From contig JAMYHX010000836.1 of the NCBI GenBank assembly GCA_025529335.1, positions 1 to 10,555 of the forward strand: DNA of 10,555 bases, in the 5' to 3' direction. Positions 8,788-10,555 of this stretch are shown in pieces. The first letter of the stretch is position 1; each line of letters opens with the position of its first letter. This stretch comes from Rhizopus sp. PT2906 (Eukaryota > Mucoromycota > Mucoromycetes > Mucorales > Rhizopodaceae). Position numbers and translations under genes: made by a program. Under the pieces are notes generated by a model. The model worked only from the letters and a program-made list of their open reading frames with translations. It ran no database searches and had not been told where the DNA came from.

Positions 8788-9846
8788 TTATCGATTCTTG
8801 AACCATGTAACATCGCCATTGAAAATCTTCTTTGCGCTATATTGAGCGACTTGACTGTCACTCAAATTCTTTGCAAATCGAGCACGTGCGTTAGTCCAAG
8901 GACGGGCTCCAAAGTTCTTGTATTCCCCATACACAACGTTTGCAGTGTTTGGGCTAGCATCACTCCATCCGCTCCAACCAGCGGGCTTGATATAACTACC
9001 AATGTCTGAGTTCATGATGATGACACGAGAGTATTTTCCCCAAGGACGAGCGAAGAAGCAAGTATCTGGGAATTGAGCAGGAGAAGTGAAAGCCATAGAA
9101 GGGTTATATGTTTTGGACAAGGGGCCTGATGGGACAGTAGCCTTGAATACGCAATGATTAAAGTAAAAGCCACCAGGACCGTTTGGAGTATCTCTACCGT
9201 GAGCAGTGACAGAGGTGCCTTTTTGATTGGAGGCAATGACACACTTATCAAAGTAACCTAAAGCAATAGCAGGTCAATAATTGGACATTCTGTATATAAT
9301 ACTTTTCTTTCGTTTACCAGTGCCAAAGCCCCAAATGAAATCAACTGAACCTTCAATCCAGCAGTTCTTAAAGTAAGCAGAGCCACTACGGTTGATTAAA
9401 AGGGTATCTTGGAAACCGTAGATCTTTACATTTTTGAAATAAGCTTGGGGAGCATCGATATGCAAAGCAACATTAGCGACGCGCCCTTGCTTGAAAGTGT
9501 TTGCAATAACAATATCTTGGAGCATGACATTCTTGCCTTTGATAGTCAAGACAGCAGAATCAGCAGTGCTTCCAGTCTTGGAGCTAGTGTCGTGACCAGA
9601 GGCATATTGAATGGTGACAATACCACTGGCAGGCTTCAACACGAGGTTCGATCGAGCAATAGTGAATTGTTCAGTGTATGTTCCGGGAGCAATCAAGACT
9701 GTATATGATTCAGCATTATTTGGAAGAGAGGCAATGGCCTTGCTGATAGACTTGTATTGACAGGAATTACAGACACTGATAGTACCAGCAAAGACCAATT
9801 GAATGCACAAGAGCGCCAGCGTAAGATATCCTAAAGAGAATTGCAT
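8788..9846 (-). CDS. Secreted pectinesterase (pectin methylesterase, CE8)
   Basis: The minus-strand model is join(9846-9318, 9257-8788), 332 residues, with one 60-nt GT-AG intron (9317-9258) in phase 1. Residues 1-20 (MQFSLGYLTLALLCIQLVFA) form a signal peptide, so the enzyme should be secreted. It would remove methyl esters from homogalacturonan, preparing pectin for polygalacturonases or lyases. Family marks are GFQDTL (Asp147, general acid/base), EGSVDFIWG (Asp169, nucleophile), TAHGRD at about 193-198 and ARPWGKYSR (Arg247, Trp249), with the usual GW..W-type segment after it. The length matches fungal CE8 enzymes. One oddity: ungapped alignment from QDTL back to the plant motif QAVAL puts Ala124 where the oxyanion-hole Gln113 of carrot PME lies, the local sequence being VANVAL. 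Activity or specificity may therefore differ. The upstream in-frame ATG at 9879 is less likely because it lies inside the probable leader. Confidence 0.9.
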
Positions 9847-9889
9847 TACTGTAGATGGAGAAAAGAATATATTATACAAATCAAGTGCC

Positions 9890-9896
9890 TTATATA
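9890..9896 (-). promoter_or_regulatory. TATA box of the pectinesterase gene
   Basis: The minus strand reads TATATAA 44 bp before the ATG at 9846, just downstream of a pyrimidine-rich minus-strand tract (9901-9915). This predicts a very short leader and places the rejected ATG at 9879 at or before the transcription start. Confidence 0.5.
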
Positions 9897-10482
9897 TCCA
9901 GGAGAGGGAGAGACGAGGTGTAACACAAAGTAAAACCTATAAAGTCTCTGTTTAAAATGCTCAGCCAGAAAATCTGTCATGTCGACTGTTTAGCATAGTT
10001 AGCCATTGTTAATCTTGAATAATGCAAGTGCCAGTGTGCACGTACTTAATAACTGAATATTATAAGCTACAATTGTAAAGTCAATGCGATGCAATGTGTT
10101 TTGAAGGATTATCTCTATAGTGGTACACAATTTATTTAATTGCAATAACAATATTAGTATTTCATTGGTAACAGAATCCCATTTACTCTGTTGCAGTAAT
10201 ACAACTATTATAGATTGCATGCAAACTAAAAGAATCATAAAAATATGGTATTTTATATTGAAAGCTATCGATTACAATACCCTGTGTAGACAGCATGAAA
10301 GCTGTGAGAACAAGTATAATGGCAGAACCTATCTATATTTGCAAGTATTCGTTGATTGAAGCAAAAAGACGCGTACCTAGGCATCTTTAATAAACCTTGT
10401 GCTTATGAATCACTGTTTCATGCTAAAGTAAGAAACGTGATCGTCACGACTATAGTGTTTCCATTTGCACATGCGTTATGGT
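9897..10482. other. Region upstream of the pectinesterase, no gene recognised
   Basis: About 590 bp of AT-rich DNA. Short open frames exist on both strands (10120-10359 plus, 10238-9999 minus), but neither has a domain, a plausible promoter or splice partners that extend it. It presumably contains the pectinesterase upstream regulatory sequence; no inducer or carbon-catabolite site was confidently identified. Confidence 0.5.
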
Positions 10483-10555
10483 TATACACTCTTTCCGGAA
10501 AGTAAATTCGCCTGTGATCGAAAATAAATACACCCATGATGAGAACAAAATTCAT
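10483..10555 (-). repeat. Right copy of the 73-bp inverted repeat pair
   Basis: This is the reverse complement of 74-146 at 69/73 identity, with the same 12-bp palindrome at 10491-10502. The match begins abruptly at 10483 and reaches the last base, so the repeat probably continues beyond the window. The inverted orientation, opposite ends and near-identity suggest recent copies of one mobile or dispersed sequence, or a break at a repeat during assembly. Confidence 0.9.

Noticed and set aside
9012..9251. Minus-strand 79-codon frame within the pectinesterase
   Set aside because: It is out of frame with the conserved CE8 exon 2 and has no family features of its own.
10120..10359. 79-codon plus-strand open frame with several Cys
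   Set aside because: There is no recognisable family or signal peptide, an overlapping antisense frame is equally open, and composition matches the intergenic DNA.
74..10555. The whole window as one transposon bounded by terminal inverted repeats
   Set aside because: No transposase, integrase or helicase was found between the repeats, the genes look like ordinary fungal genes, and the outer ends of the repeats cannot be seen.

Overview
The window looks like nuclear DNA of an early-diverging filamentous fungus, most likely Mucoromycota (inference). It is AT-rich. Its protein genes are broken by very short GT-AG introns of 48 to 61 nt whose phases all fit. It encodes a large mitochondrial-type PPR protein, a fungal DUF1746 (Dsc4-like) membrane protein, a secreted CE8 pectinesterase and a type II membrane glycosyltransferase-like protein. 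No bacterial features, rRNA or tRNA genes were recognised.

Layout, left to right. (1) Positions 74-146 hold a 73-bp repeat that returns inverted at 10483-10555, so one copy lies near each end. (2) A four-exon plus-strand gene (308-2039) encodes a 520-residue GT-A-like glycosyltransferase with an N-terminal membrane anchor and a C-terminal discoidin/galactose-binding-like region. (3) A three-exon plus-strand gene (2417-3152) encodes a 209-residue DUF1746/Dsc4-like membrane protein; no single reading frame shows it whole. (4) A three-exon minus-strand gene (6595-3262) encodes a 1076-residue PPR protein with a likely mitochondrial presequence. It converges on the DUF1746 gene with only 109 bp between stop codons. 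(5) About 2.2 kb without a convincing gene follows (6596-8787). It holds a striking cluster of the 9-mer ATCTGATAA/TTATCAGAT: nine exact and two near copies within 6729-7810. It also holds TATA boxes facing in both directions. (6) A two-exon minus-strand gene (9846-8788) encodes a 332-residue secreted pectinesterase. It keeps both catalytic Asp and the Arg, but Ala stands where the oxyanion-hole Gln is expected. (7) A roughly 600-bp upstream region without a recognisable gene leads to the right-hand repeat.

The four genes do not form a pathway: secretory-pathway glycosylation, ER/Golgi membrane quality control, mitochondrial RNA metabolism and cell-wall pectin breakdown are independent functions. 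The points most worth following are the GATA-core motif cluster, the inverted repeat pair and the altered pectinesterase active site. All gene models were spliced by hand from splice signals and phase; no database search was possible.
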